Shown here piece by piece: positions 37,874-47,276 of a stretch of DNA of 64,000 nucleotides (positions within the stretch are counted from its first letter, which is position 1; each line of letters begins with the position of its first letter). Below the pieces are notes generated by a model that had not been told where the DNA came from, ran no database searches, and worked only from the letters and a program-made list of their open reading frames with translations. The stretch lies in contig NZ_KI911783.1 in NCBI RefSeq assembly GCF_000515415.1, positions 412,501-476,500 of the forward strand, written 5' to 3'. Source of the stretch: Bradyrhizobium sp. WSM1417 (GTDB taxonomy: Bacteria; Pseudomonadota; Alphaproteobacteria; Rhizobiales; Xanthobacteraceae). The position numbers were made by a program, and so were the translations under genes.

Positions 37874-38386
37874 ATGACGGTTTTGACCTGGTCCGATGAT
37901 CGCGTCGAGCAGCTGAAAAAGCTCTGGGAGGCCGGACTTTCGGCCAGCCAGATCGCGGCGGAGCTCGGCAATGTGACCCGCAATGCCGTGATCGGCAAAG
38001 TGCACAGGCTCGGCCTTTCGGGCCGCGCCAAGAGCCCATCATCGGCAGCGCCGCGGCCGCGCAAGGCGCGCCCCGCGCAGCACATGATGCGGGTGAGCCG
38101 CCCGATCTCGCGCGGCAACACCGCGCTGGCGCAGGCCTTCGAGGTCGAGGCTGAGCCGGATCCGGTCACCTACGACAACGTGGTGCCGATGAGCCAGCGG
38201 CTGTCGCTGCTGGAATTGAACGAGGCGACCTGTCACTGGCCGGTCGGCGACCCCTCGAGCCCTGACTTCTTCTTCTGCGGTGGACGGGCGTTGTCCGGCC
38301 TGCCCTATTGCGCCCAGCACTCGCGCGTCGCGTACCAGCCGGCGTCGGATCGGCGCCGCGCACCGGTGAAGCCGGGTCCGCGGTAA
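37874..38386 (+). CDS. gcrA: GcrA cell cycle regulator
   Basis: 170 residues. The N-terminal HTH that recognises methylated GANTC is intact (MTVLTWSDDRVEQLKKLWEA, then GLSASQIAAELGNVTRNAVI). A Lys/Arg/Pro-rich linker follows, then the C-terminal sigma-70-interacting domain with conserved LLELNEATCHWPVGDP and FFFCGG...LPYCAQHSRVAYQP (three Cys and one His, possibly metal-binding). GcrA recruits RNA polymerase to CcrM-methylated promoters during the cell cycle. AAAGGG precedes the ATG. Confidence 0.96.
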   Translation: MTVLTWSDDRVEQLKKLWEAGLSASQIAAELGNVTRNAVIGKVHRLGLSGRAKSPSSAAPRPRKARPAQHMMRVSRPISRGNTALAQAFEVEAEPDPVTYDNVVPMSQRLSLLELNEATCHWPVGDPSSPDFFFCGGRALSGLPYCAQHSRVAYQPASDRRRAPVKPGPR

Positions 38387-38428
38387 TCACGGCAAGTCGT
38401 CGCGCGAAGACAGTTCAACAATTTCAGT

Positions 38429-38559
38429 GTCGTCCTGGCGAAAGCCAGGACCCATACTCCGAGCACGCAGTAGTCGTGCGAAAGGGTCACTCCGAGTCTT
38501 CGCCAAACCACGTTCGGTGGTTATGGGTCCCGGATCAGCGCTCGCTTGTCCGGGACGAC
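38429..38559 (+). repeat. Dispersed palindromic repeat, family A copy 3
   Basis: The left arm CGTCCTGGCGAAAGCCAGGA is of the 35-kb type. The right arm GGGTCCCGGATCAGCGCTCG with TTGTCCGGGACGAC is of the 6-kb type. The core AGTCTTCGCCAAACCACG matches both. The element is thus a hybrid of the two arm variants and helps define the family. It lies between convergent gcrA and phoB. Confidence 0.92.
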
Positions 38560-38604
38560 GTCGAAGAATTCGGGGACAGCTCGCCAACAAACAAGCCTGC
38601 AACC

Positions 38605-39312
38605 CTACACCTGCTCCGCCTTGGCAAACCGATCATCCAGCGCGTAGCCGGCGCCGCGGACGGTGCGGATCGGATCCTGCTCGCGGCCGAGATTGAGCAG
38701 CTTGCGCAGGCGGCCGATATGCACGTCGACGGTACGCTCGTCGATATAGATGTCGCGGCCCCAGACGCTGTCGAGCAGCTGCTCGCGCGAAAACACCCGG
38801 CCCGGATGCTCCAGGAAGAACTCCAGCAGGCGATATTCGGTCGGACCGAGATCGATCGGCCGGCCCGAGCGCGCCACGCGGCGCTTGTCACGGTCGAGCT
38901 CGATGTCGCCAAAAGCAAGGACGGTGGCGAGGCGCTCCGGGCTCGCGCGCCGCAGCAGGCCCTTCACGCGCGCGAGCAGCTCCGGCACCGAGAACGGCTT
39001 GACGATGTAATCGTCGGCGCCGGTCGCAAGACCACGCACCCGCTCGCTCTCCTCGCCGCGCGCGGTGAGCATGATGATCGGGAGCTGCTTGGTCTCGGGA
39101 CGGGTGCGAAGCCGCCGGCACAATTCGATGCCCGACAGGCCCGGCAGCATCCAGTCGAGCACGATCAGATCGGGGATGTGCTCCTTGAGGCGGGTGTCGG
39201 CGTCGTCGCCGCGCATCACCGTCTCGACGTCATAGCCGTCGCCTTCGAGGTTGTAGCGGAGAAGCTCGGTCAGGGCTTCCTCGTCCTCAACCACCATAAT
39301 GCGTGCGCCCAT
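38605..39312 (-). CDS. phoB: Phosphate regulon response regulator PhoB
   Basis: 235 residues. The receiver domain runs from MGARIMVVEDEEALTELLRY, with the phosphorylation Asp in DLIVLDWMLPG (about 54) and the Lys in YIVKPFS. It is followed by an OmpR-type winged helix (LGPTEYRLLEFFLEHPGRVF, VDVHIGRLRKLL). Phosphorylated PhoB binds Pho boxes such as the one before pstS. It is the last gene of the phosphate cluster, 23 bp after phoU; AAGGAG lies about 11 bp before the ATG. Confidence 0.97.
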   Translation of the reverse strand: MGARIMVVEDEEALTELLRYNLEGDGYDVETVMRGDDADTRLKEHIPDLIVLDWMLPGLSGIELCRRLRTRPETKQLPIIMLTARGEESERVRGLATGADDYIVKPFSVPELLARVKGLLRRASPERLATVLAFGDIELDRDKRRVARSGRPIDLGPTEYRLLEFFLEHPGRVFSREQLLDSVWGRDIYIDERTVDVHIGRLRKLLNLGREQDPIRTVRGAGYALDDRFAKAEQV

Positions 39313-39335
39313 CGGGTCGTCGCTCCTTAAAGTCT

Positions 39336-40052
39336 TCAGGTGTTCGGTACCGTGTTGGCGAAGGTCGTCATGTCGCCCTTCGGCCGCTTGTCGGTGATCG
39401 CCTGGCCCTCGATCATGTAGAACACGGTCTCGGCGATGTTGGTGGCATGGTCGCCGATCCGCTCGATGTTCTTGGCGCAGAACATCAGGTGAATACAGAA
39501 CGAGATGTTGCGCGGATCCTCCATCATGTAGGTGAGAAGCTCGCGGAACAGCGAGGTGCAGATGGCATCGACCTCCTCGTCGCCCTTCCACACCGCCATC
39601 GCCGCCGGCAGATCATGCGCGGCATAGGCGTCCAGCACCGACTTGACCTGCTGCTGCACGAGGTCGGTCATGTGCTCGAGGCCGCGGAACAACTTGAGCG
39701 GATGGAAATCCGTCTCCAGCGCCGCGACGCGCTTGCCCATGTTCTTGGCGAGGTCGCCGATGCGCTCGAGATCGGTCGCGACGCGCATGGCGCCGACGAT
39801 CTCGCGCAGATCGACCGCCATCGGCTGGCGCCGGGCGATGGTGAGCACCGCACGCTCCTCGATGCGCTTCTGCAGCGCGTCGAGCTCGGTGTCGATGGCG
39901 ACGACGCGCTGCCCGAGCGGGACGTCGCGGCGGATCAATGCGTCGACGGACTCGACGATCATGCGCTCGGCGATGCCACCCATCTCGGCGACCAGGCGCG
40001 TGAGTTCCTGGAGGTCGGTGTCGAAGGCCTTTGCGGTATGTTCAGAACCCAT
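39336..40052 (-). CDS. phoU: Phosphate signalling regulator PhoU
   Basis: 238 residues made of two repeated PhoU three-helix bundles. The characteristic metal-cluster motifs are present: VGAMRVATDLERIGDLAKNM in the first and MFCAKNIERIGDHATNIAET in the second. PhoU links Pst transport to PhoR activity and restrains the regulon when phosphate is ample. It lies 10 bp after pstB in the operon. Confidence 0.97.
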   Translation of the reverse strand: MGSEHTAKAFDTDLQELTRLVAEMGGIAERMIVESVDALIRRDVPLGQRVVAIDTELDALQKRIEERAVLTIARRQPMAVDLREIVGAMRVATDLERIGDLAKNMGKRVAALETDFHPLKLFRGLEHMTDLVQQQVKSVLDAYAAHDLPAAMAVWKGDEEVDAICTSLFRELLTYMMEDPRNISFCIHLMFCAKNIERIGDHATNIAETVFYMIEGQAITDKRPKGDMTTFANTVPNT

Positions 40053-40062
40053 TTCGCGTCTC

Positions 40063-40884
40063 CTAGCCGAACCGACCGGTGATGTAATCCTGCGTGCGCC
40101 GGTCGGACGGCGACGTGAAGATCTTGCTGGTGTCGTCGAACTCGATCAACTCGCCGAGATACATGAAGGCGGTCTTGTCGGAGACGCGCGCCGCCTGCTG
40201 CATGTTGTGGGTGACGATCGCGATCGTGTAATCCTCGGACAGCTCCTGGATCAGCTCCTCGACCTTGGCGGTCGAGATCGGGTCGAGCGCCGAACAGGGT
40301 TCGTCGAACAGGATCACCTCGGGCCGCACCGCGACGGTGCGGGCGATGCAGAGGCGCTGCTGCTGGCCGCCCGAGAGCGACAGGCCGGAGGCGTTGAGCT
40401 TGTCCTTGACCTCGTTCCACAGCGCGCCGCCGCGCAGCGCCTTCTCGACGCGGCCGTCCATTTCAGACTTCGAAATCTTCTCATAGAGACGGATGCCGAA
40501 CGCGATGTTCTCGTAGATCGTCATCGGGAACGGCGTCGGTTTCTGGAACACCATGCCGACGCGGGCGCGCAGCAGATTGAGGTCCAGCTTGCCGTCGAGG
40601 ATGTTGGTCTGGTCGAGCATGAGCTGACCGGTGGCGCGCTGGCCGGGATAGAGGTCGTACATCCGGTTGAAGACGCGCAGCAGGGTCGACTTGCCGCAGC
40701 CTGACGGACCGATGAACGCCGTGACGCGGTTCGCGCCGAGCGTCAGGTTGATGTTCTTCAGCGCATGGTGCTCGCCGTAATAGAAGTTCAGGTTGCGCAC
40801 GGTCACCTTGGGGGGCGCCTCGGGCAGCACCGCCGCGTGCGGCAGTCCACCGGACGCGCTCATCGATACGGAAAGATCACTCAT
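40063..40884 (-). CDS. pstB: Phosphate ABC transporter ATP-binding protein
   Basis: 273 residues. Walker A is [12 protein letters not shown], the signature is [15 protein letters not shown], Walker B is [13 protein letters not shown], and the switch is [28 protein letters not shown] at the front is characteristic of PstB. It energises phosphate uptake. The first ATG overlaps the pstA stop by 4 bp, so the genes are coupled. Confidence 0.98.
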   Translation of the reverse strand: MSDLSVSMSASGGLPHAAVLPEAPPKVTVRNLNFYYGEHHALKNINLTLGANRVTAFIGPSGCGKSTLLRVFNRMYDLYPGQRATGQLMLDQTNILDGKLDLNLLRARVGMVFQKPTPFPMTIYENIAFGIRLYEKISKSEMDGRVEKALRGGALWNEVKDKLNASGLSLSGGQQQRLCIARTVAVRPEVILFDEPCSALDPISTAKVEELIQELSEDYTIAIVTHNMQQAARVSDKTAFMYLGELIEFDDTSKIFTSPSDRRTQDYITGRFG

Positions 40885-41726
40885 TTTGCGGTCCTCTCGG
40901 CGCCAAGGATGCGCGCGAAAATATTAAGGGCAAGAACGGTCAGGGTGATGAGCAGCGCCCCGCTCCAGGCCAACTGCTTCCAATAGGCATAGGGGCTCTG
41001 CACGAAGTTGTTGATGGTCACAGGCAGGTTCGCCATGGTCTTGTTCAGGCCGAGGCTGAAGAACTGGTTCGACAGCGCGGTGAACAGCAGCGGCGCGGTT
41101 TCACCGGCGACGCGGGCGGTCGCGAGCAGCACGCCGGTGATGAGACCCGATCGGGCAGCACGATAAGCGATCCGCTTGATCACCAGCGAACGCGGCAGGC
41201 CGAGCGCCGAGGCCGCCTCGCGCAACGCGTTCGGCACCAGCAGCAGCATGTCCTCGGTCGTGCGCAGCACCACCGGGATCACGATGACCGCGAGCGCGAG
41301 CGAGCCTGCGATCGCCGAGAAGCCGCGCATCGGCACCACCACCGCGCCGTAGATAAACAAGCCGATGATGATCGACGGCGCCGAGAGCAGGATGTCGTTG
41401 ATGAAGCGGATCACCGAGGTCAGCCGGTCGTTGCGGCCGTATTCGGCGAGATAGGTGCCGGCGAACATGCCGAGCGGCGCGCCGATGCCGACGCCGATCA
41501 CGGTCATGATCAGCGAGCCGACGATGGCGTTGAGCAGACCGCCCTCGTTCGATCCCGGTGGCGGCGTATTCTCGGTGAACAGCTGGACATTGAGTCCCGC
41601 CAGTCCGTTGTAGAGCAGCGTGATCAGGATCAGCGCGAGCCAGGTGACGCCGAAGGCGGTTGCGGCGATGCAGAGCCCGCGGACGACGATGTCCTTGCGG
41701 CGGCGGCGTGAATAGATCGGATTCAT
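40881..41726 (-). CDS. pstA: Phosphate ABC transporter permease PstA
   Basis: 281 residues with six membrane segments, including [20 protein letters not shown] and the EAA-type loop [20 protein letters not shown], which contacts PstB. It pairs with PstC to form the channel. It starts 4 bp after the pstC stop. Confidence 0.96.
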   Translation of the reverse strand: MNPIYSRRRRKDIVVRGLCIAATAFGVTWLALILITLLYNGLAGLNVQLFTENTPPPGSNEGGLLNAIVGSLIMTVIGVGIGAPLGMFAGTYLAEYGRNDRLTSVIRFINDILLSAPSIIIGLFIYGAVVVPMRGFSAIAGSLALAVIVIPVVLRTTEDMLLLVPNALREAASALGLPRSLVIKRIAYRAARSGLITGVLLATARVAGETAPLLFTALSNQFFSLGLNKTMANLPVTINNFVQSPYAYWKQLAWSGALLITLTVLALNIFARILGAERTAK

Positions 41727-41730
41727 GGCG

Positions 41731-42720
41731 CTAGTTCCCCGCCTTCTTTTCCAGCCGCATCAGCATCAGCCGCGCCGCGGCGAGCACGAAGAAGGTCAGC
41801 ACGAACAGCAGGAGGCCGAGCAGGATTAGGCCGGACTGGTGCAGGCCGTCGCTCTCGGCGAACTCGGATGCGATCGCCGCCGAGATCGTGGTGCCCGGCG
41901 CGAAGATCGACGACGAGATCCGGAACGAGTTGCCGATGATGAAGGTCACCGCCATGGTCTCGCCGAGCGCGCGGCCCAGCGCCAGCATGACGCCGCCGAT
42001 GACGCCGACGCGGGTGTAGGGGATCACCACGCTGCGGACGACTTCCCAGGTGGTGCAGCCGACGCCGTAGGCGGCTTCCTTCAGGACCGGAGGCACGGTC
42101 TTGAACACGTCGACCGAGATCGAAGTGATGAAGGGCAGCACCATGATGGCGAGGATCAGCGCGGCATTGAACAGGCTGAGATAGGACGGGGGACCTGCGA
42201 AGATCGCGCCCAGCACGGGCACGCCGTCGAAGATCTTGATCATGAAGGGCTGGAACGTGTTGGCGAGGAACGGACCCAACACGAAGAAGCCCCACATGCC
42301 GTAGATGATCGAGGGGATGCCGGCGAGCAGTTCGATCGCCATGCCGATCGGGCGGCGCAGCCATTGCGGGCAGAGCTCGGTGAGGAAGATCGCAATGCCG
42401 AGACCCACGGGAATGGCGATCAGCATCGCGATGAAGGAAGTGACGAGCGTGCCGTACATCGGCCCGAGCGCGCCGAGCACCGGCGGATCGGCGGACGGCG
42501 CCCAGCGCTGCGTCCACAGGAAGGAGACGCCGTATTCCTTCATCGCCGGGAAGGCGCCGACGATCAGCGAAACGATGATGCCGCCGAGGATCAGAAGCAC
42601 CGAGATCGCGGAAAGCCGCGTGATCCAGTAGAAGGTGACGTCGCCGAGCTTGAACGCACTCAAGGCCTTGGCGCGATCATACGGTCCGGCGTCGTCGATT
42701 ACATCGCTCTGAACGGCCAT
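41731..42720 (-). CDS. pstC: Phosphate ABC transporter permease PstC
   Basis: 329 residues with six to seven membrane segments and the PstC-typical [19 protein letters not shown] and the loop [21 protein letters not shown]. The N-terminal ~40 residues are cytoplasmic. The ATG at 42720 is preferred to a TTG nine codons upstream. It is separated from pstS by a 98-bp gap that contains a strong hairpin. Confidence 0.95.
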   Translation of the reverse strand: MAVQSDVIDDAGPYDRAKALSAFKLGDVTFYWITRLSAISVLLILGGIIVSLIVGAFPAMKEYGVSFLWTQRWAPSADPPVLGALGPMYGTLVTSFIAMLIAIPVGLGIAIFLTELCPQWLRRPIGMAIELLAGIPSIIYGMWGFFVLGPFLANTFQPFMIKIFDGVPVLGAIFAGPPSYLSLFNAALILAIMVLPFITSISVDVFKTVPPVLKEAAYGVGCTTWEVVRSVVIPYTRVGVIGGVMLALGRALGETMAVTFIIGNSFRISSSIFAPGTTISAAIASEFAESDGLHQSGLILLGLLLFVLTFFVLAAARLMLMRLEKKAGN

Positions 42721-42770
42721 CTCTGCCACGCCGATCCCCTGTACCAAATAGTATACGTTTTTTGTTGGTC

Positions 42771-42806
42771 CGTGCCCCGGATGCGGCGCAGCGCATCCGG
42801 GGCACG
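42771..42806. repeat. Perfect 15-bp-stem hairpin between pstS and pstC
   Basis: Arms CGTGCCCCGGATGCG (42771-42785) and its exact complement (42792-42806) enclose six bases. It lies 12 bp after the pstS stop codon. With no T-tract on the minus strand, it is better read as an mRNA-stabilising or partial-termination element that favours the binding protein over the permeases. Its sequence is typical of Bradyrhizobium chromosomal palindromes. Confidence 0.8.
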
Positions 42807-42818
42807 AGCGTCGCGAGC

Positions 42819-43832
42819 CTAGCTCTTGATGTCGGCAGCCCAGGTCTTCTCGATCAGCTGAACGACCGGGTCCGGCATCGGGATGTAGTCGAGCTCTTCA
42901 GCCGCCTTGCCGCCGCTCTTGAAGGCCCAGCGGAAGAACTTGATGGCTTCCTGCGAAGCCGCCTTGTCGGTGGCGTCCTTGTGCATGAGGATGAAGGTCG
43001 CCGCCGTGATCGGCCAGGACTTCTCGCCGGGCTGGTCGGTCAGGATGACGTAGTAGCCGGGAGCCTTGGCCCAGTCGGCGTTGGAGGCGGCCGCCTGGAA
43101 GGCTTCGACGGTGGGCTGCACCGACTTGCCGGCCTTGTTGACGAGACCGGTGTAGGTCAGCTTGTTCTGCTTGGCATAGGCGTACTCGACATAGCCGATC
43201 GAGTTCTTGGTCTGGCCGATGTTGCCCGACACGCCTTCGTTGCCCTTGGCGCCGACGCCGACCGGCCACTCGACGGCGGTACCCTCACCGACCTTGCTCT
43301 TCCAGTCCGCGCTGGCCTTGGCGAGGTAGTTGGTGAAGTTGAAGGTGGTGCCCGAGCCGTCCGAACGGCGGACCACGGTGATGGCCTCCGAGGGCAGCTT
43401 CACGTTCGGGTTGAGCTTCTTGATCGCCGCGTCGTCCCATTTGGTGATCTTGCCGAGATAGATGCTGGCCAGCGTCTCGCCGTCGAACACCATTTCACCG
43501 GGCTTCACGCCCTCGATGTTGACGACGGGAACGATGGCACCCATCACCATCGGCCACTGGACGAGGCCGTCCTTCTCGAGCTGCTCGGCCTTGAGCGGCG
43601 CGTCGCTGGCGCCGAAGGTCACGGTCTTGGCCTGGATCTGCTTGATGCCGCCGCCGGAGCCGATCGACTGGTAGTTCAGACCGTTGCCGGTCTCCTTCTT
43701 GTAGGCGCCGGCCCATTTGGAATAGATCGGGAACGGGAACGTCGCGCCGGCTCCGGTGATGTCGGCAGCAAAGGCCGCCGTCGTCGATGCGGCGACCATG
43801 CCAGCAGCGACGAGTGTTTTGAGGAAATTCAT
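42819..43832 (-). CDS. pstS: Phosphate-binding periplasmic protein PstS
   Basis: 337 residues. The signal peptide [22 protein letters not shown] is followed by the mature N terminus [19 protein letters not shown], with phosphate-binding residues visible in GASDAPLK and [11 protein letters not shown]. It captures periplasmic phosphate for PstCAB. The ATG at 43832 follows GGAGACCAGC; an ATG four codons upstream is the weaker choice. It is the first gene after the Pho box. Confidence 0.97.
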   Translation of the reverse strand: MNFLKTLVAAGMVAASTTAAFAADITGAGATFPFPIYSKWAGAYKKETGNGLNYQSIGSGGGIKQIQAKTVTFGASDAPLKAEQLEKDGLVQWPMVMGAIVPVVNIEGVKPGEMVFDGETLASIYLGKITKWDDAAIKKLNPNVKLPSEAITVVRRSDGSGTTFNFTNYLAKASADWKSKVGEGTAVEWPVGVGAKGNEGVSGNIGQTKNSIGYVEYAYAKQNKLTYTGLVNKAGKSVQPTVEAFQAAASNADWAKAPGYYVILTDQPGEKSWPITAATFILMHKDATDKAASQEAIKFFRWAFKSGGKAAEELDYIPMPDPVVQLIEKTWAADIKS

Positions 43833-43931
43833 GCTGGTCTCCATACAGGGGAGCGAAGCGCCATCCGCGCCCGATCGCGCTCCCCGTGCCGCCCCTTTAG
43901 GAGCGGACAGCTGAGCTTTTACGAAGGTTTG

Positions 43932-43949
43932 GTGACAGTCGGATGACAG
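43932..43949 (-). promoter_or_regulatory. Pho box (PhoB-binding site) upstream of pstS
   Basis: On the minus strand the sequence is CTGTCAT-CCGA-CTGTCAC: two 7-bp PhoB half-sites in direct repeat with 4-bp spacing, one mismatch or none to the enterobacterial consensus. It lies ~100 bp upstream of the pstS start and 26 bp after the phoR stop. PhoB should therefore activate pstSCAB-phoU-phoB from here, separately from phoR. Confidence 0.92.
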
Positions 43950-43975
43950 TGTTAAGCAACTGAAATTGCTCGAAT

Positions 43976-45274
43976 TTAGCTCAGAGCCGCAGGCCTGACC
44001 TGGGGAAAACAGGCGGTGAAAGTGGCGCCCTGTTTGGGCACACTTTCGATCAAAAGCCGGCCGCGATGGCGGTTAAGAATATGTTTCACCAGCGATAATC
44101 CGAGGCCCGTGCCGCCCTGCGAGCGGCTGTCGCCGACATCGACCCGGTAGAAGCGCTCGGTCAGCCGCGGCAAATGTTCCGGCGCGATGCCGGGGCCGAA
44201 ATCCCGGACCAGGACCCGGATTTCCTGAGTTCCATCAGGGGCGGAACTGGACGTCAGCGACACGATGACGCGACCGCCCGCGGCGCCGTATTTGAGCGCG
44301 TTCTCGATCAAATTCTCGAACAGGCGGAGCAGCTCCTCGCGGTCGCCCGCGATCAGCACCGGGCTCTCCGGCAGCTGGGTCTCGACCTCGACCTGGCGTT
44401 CCCGCGCCAGTGGCTCGAGTCCATCGGCGACCTGCAAGATGATCGGCAGCAGGTCGACCAGGGTGTCGGGCCGCACATGGGCCGACAGCTCCACCCGCGA
44501 CAGCGACAAGAGATCGTCGATCAGGCGGGCCATCCGGGTGGCCTGATTGTGCATGATGCCGAGGAAGCGCTCGCGCGCCTTGGGATCGTCCTTGGCCTGG
44601 CCCTGGAGCGTGTCGATGAAGCCGGACAGCGCGGCCAGTGGCGTGCGCAGCTCGTGGCTGGCATTGGCGACGAAATCGGCCCGCATCTCCTCGACCCGGC
44701 GCAGCGGCGTCTGGTCGTGAAAGGTCATCAGCATGCATTTGTCGGCGCCGCCGAAGGTCGTCGGCACCGGCACCGGCGTGATGGTCAACTCCATCCAGCG
44801 ATCGACCGGGACATGGTCGAGATAGGTCGCGCGCCGCGGCTCGGTGGTCGCGATCGACTCGCGCAGCGCCGTGATGATCTCGGGCGAGCGCAGCGCGAAC
44901 TGGGCGAGCTCATTCCGGCGCAGCGCCGGCGCGAGCTGGGCGGCCGCGGTGTTGAGATGGATGACGCGGCCGGCGCGGTCGAGCAGCACCGCGGGATCGG
45001 GCATGCCGGCGACAACAGCGGCCACCGCCGCGCTCTCGACCGGGTTGACGCGGCGGGTCTCTTCGCGCGAGGCGGCGGTATCGTGCAGGCGCCAGGGGAT
45101 CAGCGCTGCGGCCGCGATGCAGAGCAACACCGCAATCGCATGCAGTGCCGACAATTCGCCCAGCGAGACCACCACCGACAGCGCCAGCGCCGCGGCGATC
45201 AGGATGACGGTCGAGTGCCGCAGCCGGTCGGACCAGGGCTGGGAGGAGGGAGAAGATGGGGCGTCGATCGCCAT
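43976..45274 (-). CDS. phoR: Phosphate regulon sensor histidine kinase PhoR
   Basis: 432 residues. Two N-terminal membrane segments are close together (about 20-60), followed by a PAS domain ([17 protein letters not shown]), the His box [20 protein letters not shown], and a HATPase domain with N box [14 protein letters not shown]1 [11 protein letters not shown] and G2 [12 protein letters not shown]. It phosphorylates PhoB under phosphate limitation. The ATG at 45274 follows GGAGAAG. It heads the cluster but is outside the Pho-box-driven unit. Confidence 0.96.
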   Translation of the reverse strand: MAIDAPSSPSSQPWSDRLRHSTVILIAAALALSVVVSLGELSALHAIAVLLCIAAAALIPWRLHDTAASREETRRVNPVESAAVAAVVAGMPDPAVLLDRAGRVIHLNTAAAQLAPALRRNELAQFALRSPEIITALRESIATTEPRRATYLDHVPVDRWMELTITPVPVPTTFGGADKCMLMTFHDQTPLRRVEEMRADFVANASHELRTPLAALSGFIDTLQGQAKDDPKARERFLGIMHNQATRMARLIDDLLSLSRVELSAHVRPDTLVDLLPIILQVADGLEPLARERQVEVETQLPESPVLIAGDREELLRLFENLIENALKYGAAGGRVIVSLTSSSAPDGTQEIRVLVRDFGPGIAPEHLPRLTERFYRVDVGDSRSQGGTGLGLSLVKHILNRHRGRLLIESVPKQGATFTACFPQVRPAALS

Positions 45275-45307
45275 CGGGGCGGGCTTCTCCAAAGGACCTT
45301 GCGCCTG

Positions 45308-46363
45308 TCAGGCGCCGCTGTCGCTGCGCTTTCTCACGTAAGCGGCTTCAGGTGCGGGGCCGGGGTCGAGCTTGAGCGCGGCCTGCTGCAGGCGTTTCGA
45401 CCGTGCGCCGATGATAACTTCGCGAAACGTCAGCAAGATTACAGAAATGACGAAAGGGGAGAGATAATAGAGGACGCGGAACAGCAGCATCCCGCCCAGC
45501 AGCTCCTCGCGGTCCATCTGCCAGAGCCCGACCAGCATGGCCGCGTCGAACACGCCAAGCCCTCCGGGCGAATGGCTGGCAAAGCCGAGCAGCGTGGCCG
45601 AGACGAAGATCACCGCGACCACCACGAAGCCGAGATTGGGCTCGTCCGGGACCAGCACGTACATCGCGAGCGCGCAGAAGCCGAGATCGATGATGCCGAT
45701 CGCGATCTGAAGCAGCGTCAGCGGACCGCCCGGCAGCATCACGGTCCAGGGCCCGCGGCCGACCATCCGCGGCCGGGTCCAGACCCAGACCACGTACGCG
45801 ACCAGCCCGACGATGATCATCATCGCCAGCATCCGGTTCAGCCAGGGCGGAAGCATGTCGATCGAGGCCGCGGCCTCCGGATGATAGGAGATGCCGAGGC
45901 CCAGCACCGCGGCATTGCCGAGCCAGAAGGTCAGGCCGGCGAGGAAGCAGATCTTTGCGACGTCGATCGCGTTCAAGCCGTAGGCGGAATAGATGCGGTA
46001 GCGCACCGCGCCGCCGGTGAAGACGCTGGCGCCGACATTGTGGCCGATCGAATAGCTGGTGAATGCAGCGAGCGCGTTGATCCGATAGGGCACGTGGGGG
46101 TGCCCTATCGCGCGCACGGCGAACAGGTCGTAGAAGGTCAGCGTGAAATAGCCCGCGGCGACGAACAAAGCCGCCAGCGCAATCTGGCTCGGCTCGGTGC
46201 TCTTGATCGCTTCGAGGACTTCGTTGACATCGATGCCGCGCAGCATGTGGTAGAGCACATAGCAAGCGATGCCGATGACCGCGACGCTGATCACAACTCC
46301 AAGCTTATGCAGGATTTGCTTCTGGCGCAGAAACGACATCGTCCTGCGTATGGCTTCCAGCAT
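45308..46363 (-). CDS. Lysylphosphatidylglycerol synthase-like flippase-type membrane protein (YbhN/UPF0104)
   Basis: 351 residues with eight to nine membrane segments. Typical motifs of the LPG_synthase_TM domain are AAFTSYSIGHNVGASVFTGG and GFASHSPGGLGVFDAAML. It has no C-terminal LPG synthase catalytic domain, as in YbhN-like proteins. Members are involved in lipid or polysaccharide precursor translocation; the substrate is unknown. It lies 33 bp upstream of phoR on the same strand, so both may share a promoter in 46364-46973. Confidence 0.88.
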   Translation of the reverse strand: MLEAIRRTMSFLRQKQILHKLGVVISVAVIGIACYVLYHMLRGIDVNEVLEAIKSTEPSQIALAALFVAAGYFTLTFYDLFAVRAIGHPHVPYRINALAAFTSYSIGHNVGASVFTGGAVRYRIYSAYGLNAIDVAKICFLAGLTFWLGNAAVLGLGISYHPEAAASIDMLPPWLNRMLAMMIIVGLVAYVVWVWTRPRMVGRGPWTVMLPGGPLTLLQIAIGIIDLGFCALAMYVLVPDEPNLGFVVVAVIFVSATLLGFASHSPGGLGVFDAAMLVGLWQMDREELLGGMLLFRVLYYLSPFVISVILLTFREVIIGARSKRLQQAALKLDPGPAPEAAYVRKRSDSGA

Positions 46364-46973
46364 CTAAACCTCGAACAACGCTTCAGCGGCCAGGGTGGCC
46401 GGCGAACAGGCGGACGACACGCAGGCACCCGACGAATCCTCGCCGGCGGCTCCAGCATCGCGCATGCCCCCTGCCCCTCCACTAGCGCGTTTTGGGGCGG
46501 AGTGGAATTCGACAATTCGAACAAAAAGTCGTGGCTTCAAGGTTTTAGGCAGGTTGCGGGCTCCTGATGCACGGTTTGGCGCTTTCGGCGGCAAGCCTGA
46601 CGCGAATCTCCATGGCAATCCTGCGCAGACGCCATGAAGTTTTGATGATTTCGGCCGTACAATGTTCCGTCACGGCTTAAGTCGAAATCAATCTATGGGC
46701 GGGATTCCGCTGTTGAAAGAGGGTCGCGCCGCGCGCGGCCGCCGCGGCGCGCACGATTACGTGGCCAACGGCTCGCGCTCGATCGTCCGGTTGCACTGCG
46801 ACATCACAGACGTCATTGCGGCCGCCCGCCAGCGGCCGCGATGAGCACGTCGTTCGGAGGTAGCGTTCTGCTCAGGCCGCAAGCTGCGGGCGCACCGCCT
46901 CGATGCCCGCGATCTGATGGCAGAGCAATTGATGAGCGCGATAGCGGGCGCGTTTGCCTCTGAGCCCAGCGGC
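46364..46973. other. 610-bp region without a supported gene
   Basis: A 14-bp inverted repeat TTCGA-CAAT-TCGAA lies at 46508-46521, ~145 bp upstream of the flippase-like gene on the minus strand, a possible operator. Around 46730-46845 there is a very GC-rich stretch with GCGGCCGC twice around CCGCCA (46819-46840), able to form a hairpin. A 60-codon plus-strand frame (46662-46844) lacks a ribosome site or recognisable sequence and I do not call it. No tRNA or RNA motif is seen. Confidence 0.5.
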
Positions 46974-47276
46974 TCAGGCCGGCGGCATGCTGCGTGCGAC
47001 CACCCGGTCGCGCAGCCAGGCGCCGATGGCGCCGCCGACGAGGTAGCAGGCGAACATGATCAGGCCGAGGTCGAGCCAGTAGCCGAAGCGACCGGGGACC
47101 ACATGCGCGAGCGAGGCCGCGACCAGGCCGGCAACAAGCACGGCGAGCCAGCGCGCGGTCGCCTTCGAGGTGCCGTTGCCGCGTTGGACCACCGAGATCC
47201 AGCCCATGCAGAAGCCGAGCAGCAGCGAGCCGATCAGCCAGCCCAGATGGAACGAGACGAGATAGGGCATCGTCAC
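46974..47276 (-). CDS. Small membrane protein of unknown function, coupled to the OmpA-like gene
   Basis: 100 residues with three hydrophobic segments (VSFHLGWLIGSLLLGFCMGW, WLAVLVAGLVAASLAHV, LDLGLIMFACYLVGGAIGAW). The GTG start overlaps the stop of the BON/OmpA gene by 4 bp (GTGA); an ATG two codons later is possible. No family is recognised. Translational coupling suggests that it partners the upstream protein, perhaps as its inner-membrane anchor. Confidence 0.75.
   Translation of the reverse strand: MTMPYLVSFHLGWLIGSLLLGFCMGWISVVQRGNGTSKATARWLAVLVAGLVAASLAHVVPGRFGYWLDLGLIMFACYLVGGAIGAWLRDRVVARSMPPA

Noticed and set aside
38429..38559. Palindromic block considered as a terminator or small RNA between gcrA and phoB
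   Set aside because: The same sequence occurs at 6 and 35 kb, so it is a dispersed repeat. A terminator role may be secondary.
44174..46567. ~800-codon plus-strand open frame across phoR and the flippase-like gene
   Set aside because: Arg/His/Gln/Asp-rich composition typical of antisense frames in this genome; it covers two well-supported genes on the other strand.
46662..46844. 60-codon plus-strand frame in the 46.4-47.0 kb gap
   Set aside because: No ribosome site, very GC-rich and palindromic sequence, no recognisable protein; not enough to call a gene.
46880..46973. Frame continuing ~30 codons past the TGA of the small membrane protein gene
   Set aside because: Could be read-through or a decayed extension, but there is no recoding signal and no similarity I can name.
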